Shown here: positions 6,127 through 7,012 of the stretch, in pieces
Numbering within the stretch: position 1 is the stretch's first letter
Layout: every line of letters starts with the position of its first letter
Origin: an uncultured Coprococcus sp.
GTDB taxonomy: Bacteria; Bacillota_A; Clostridia; Lachnospirales; Lachnospiraceae
Direction of reading: 5' to 3'
DNA length: 7,012 bases
NCBI GenBank assembly: GCA_900767685.1
Contig: CAAGAB010000028.1
Location: 1-7,012 of the forward strand
Position numbers and translations under genes: made by a program
The notes under the pieces: model-generated
Told to the model about the DNA's origin: nothing
Seen by the model: the letters and a program-made list of their open reading frames with translations, nothing else
Databases searched by the model: none

Positions 6127-6618
6127 CTATTTTTTTCTGTAAAATAAAATTACCAGCCCCACTCCATTCAATACAATGCCTACAACCAGCGCTCCAATTC
6201 CAATTCCTCTCCACATACATGCGTTCATCAGATATATTCCACCTATCATAAACATCACGCCTATCATGATAGGTATAAATCCTGCCACCCTGAGCTTCGG
6301 CGTGTTCTCATCAGGCTTTCTCGTTGCAAGAAAACACGCAAGGGCAATCCCCATGAATACCCACGGAAGCGCCGCCGCAAGAAAATCCAACACCGCATTT
6401 CCCGTCATGATACTTGCAAATGTGACAACGACAGCCACTATGATAGCCACTATGCCCACAGTGATAAGCCTGCTGTTGGACCTTACGATATTTGTGTCCT
6501 TCTCTATCTTTTTCATCATATCCTGATCTCCTTTCAACAGTTCATCCAGACTGATATGATAGAGATCACTCATTTTGATCACGCTGGCAATATCTGGTAT
6601 GGTATTTCCCGTTTCCCT
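6127..6618 (-). pseudogene. 3' remnant of a membrane-anchored XRE-family transcriptional regulator, cut by mobile element
   Basis: The frame reads E-T-G-N-T-I-P-D-I-A-S-V-I-K-M-S-D then L-Y-H-I-S-L-D-E-L-L-K-G-D. This is the second half of a typical XRE helix-turn-helix domain, which normally runs S-K-W-E-x-G-x-x-x-P-D and ends in S-L-D-E-L-L. After it come a charged hinge and four hydrophobic segments, roughly residues 36-57, 62-83, 98-118 and 124-147 when counted from the GTG at 6582, ending F-Y-R-K-K. The first part of the HTH domain, with the recognition helix, is absent. The frame continues unbroken upstream of 6582 only to a stop at 6622-6624, and the Trp codon expected at 6616-6618 is AGG. 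A GTG at 6582 could give a 151-residue membrane protein without DNA binding, but no convincing ribosome site precedes it. The break coincides with the end of a recombinase-bearing element, so the gene was most likely split by insertion. Confidence 0.82.
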
Positions 6619-7012
6619 TAATTAAAGATATTATTGGGTAAAAAAGAAAGGTCAGTCAATTTTGCCGATGAAGCGGTAGTAGATTTCTACTTCCTGCTCA
6701 CGGCTTCCGTCCTCGCCCTTGACAGCTTCGTGGACGGTTATTTTTTCAATTAGAGTGTTCAGAAGTTCTGCGGTCAGCTCCACAGGGTTGACATACTGTT
6801 TCATTAGGTCAATCCACTTTTCAGCATCCGCTGCGGTCTGTACGGCGGCTTCCATCGTTTCGTGAAGCTGTCTTATTTTTGTTTCAAGCTCCTTTTGCTC
6901 GTTCTGGTACTTCTCGGACAGCATATTGAAGTTATACTCGGTTATGCGTCCGGCAGACCAGTCCTCATACATTTTAGCAAACAGCCCGTCAACCTCGGCT
7001 TTACGCTTTTCC
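6618..7012 (-). mobile_element. End of an integrated element carrying a large serine recombinase
   Basis: The region from about 6618 to the right edge contains the recombinase 3' end and about 30 bases of non-coding DNA up to the disrupted regulator. Elements of the Tn4451/Tn5397 kind carry their large serine recombinase at one end, close to the attachment site, which is the arrangement here. The exact boundary is uncertain by a few bases (6615-6625). An 8-base palindrome TTAATTAA (6618-6625) lies at the junction. Cargo and conjugation genes, if any, are beyond the window. Confidence 0.72.
6652..7011 (-). CDS. Large serine recombinase, C-terminal part (DUF4368-like), continues past window edge
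   Basis: The last 119 residues of a site-specific recombinase are present; the catalytic resolvase domain and the zinc-finger or recombinase domains are beyond position 7012. The frame is open at the edge, reading E-K-R-K-A-E-V-D-G-L-F before the Met at 6972, so that Met is internal. Visible are a long coiled-coil (K-M-Y-E-D-W-S-A-G-R-I-T, then L-S-E-K-Y-Q-N-E-Q-K-E-L), A-D-A-E-K-W, N-P-V-E-L-T-A-E-L-L-N-T-L-I-E-K-I, V-H-E-A-V-K-G and the ending E-I-Y-Y-R-F-I-G-K-I-D. This coiled-coil plus terminal strand is characteristic of the DUF4368 tail of recombinases from clostridial conjugative and mobilisable elements. Such enzymes integrate and excise circular element DNA at short attachment sites. 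Its base composition is visibly higher in GC than the flanking regulator. Confidence 0.9.
   Translation of the reverse strand, partial: EKRKAEVDGLFAKMYEDWSAGRITEYNFNMLSEKYQNEQKELETKIRQLHETMEAAVQTAADAEKWIDLMKQYVNPVELTAELLNTLIEKITVHEAVKGEDGSREQEVEIYYRFIGKID

Noticed and set aside
1..7012. CRISPR array, tRNA or rRNA genes
   Set aside because: I saw no regularly spaced repeats, no tRNA-like cloverleaf with CCA end and no rRNA sequence; nearly all DNA is accounted for by protein genes.

Overview
The window reads as chromosomal DNA of a Clostridia member, most likely a Lachnospiraceae gut anaerobe. The grounds are moderately AT-rich DNA with strong Shine-Dalgarno sites, the protein style of AroA and QueA, and a conjugative-element type large serine recombinase with DUF4368-like C-terminal sequence. 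I cannot fix the genus; Coprococcus or Roseburia relatives are guesses. No organism label was available.

Layout. (1) Positions 1-1450, + strand: the last 39 codons of an ACT-domain protein, most likely prephenate dehydrogenase, then a complete class II EPSP synthase (aroA). This is an aromatic amino acid operon. It ends at a large near-perfect hairpin (about 1470-1545) that lies between convergent genes. (2) Positions 1550-2324, - strand: a zeta-toxin family kinase (1550-2104) and a 76-residue small upstream partner (2094-2324) that overlaps it by 11 bases. I read this as a toxin-antitoxin pair whose antitoxin is not epsilon-like. (3) Positions 2417-3313, - strand: a single-pass, extracytoplasmic protein of unknown function with an acidic Ser-rich linker. 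(4) Positions 3380-5903, - strand: a tight operon in the order queA, small alpha/beta hydrolase, DUF2752 membrane protein, LURP-one-like protein. Overlaps and very short gaps suggest co-transcription. (5) Positions 6028-6070: a terminator hairpin for - strand transcription. (6) Positions 6127-6618, - strand: the 3' part of a membrane-anchored XRE-family regulator whose DNA-binding N-terminus is missing. (7) From about 6618 to the window edge: the end of an integrated mobile element, containing the C-terminal 120 codons of a large serine recombinase that continues beyond the window.

The most notable point is the junction at about 6616-6625. The regulator's reading frame is intact through the conserved E-T-G-N-x-I-P-D stretch that normally follows the Trp of the HTH domain. 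It then meets a stop codon exactly where the recombinase element begins, about 30 bases past the recombinase stop. This looks like a serine-recombinase element integrated inside a host HTH regulator gene. The zeta cassette and the hairpin with 10-base direct repeats beside it are the second area worth a look.
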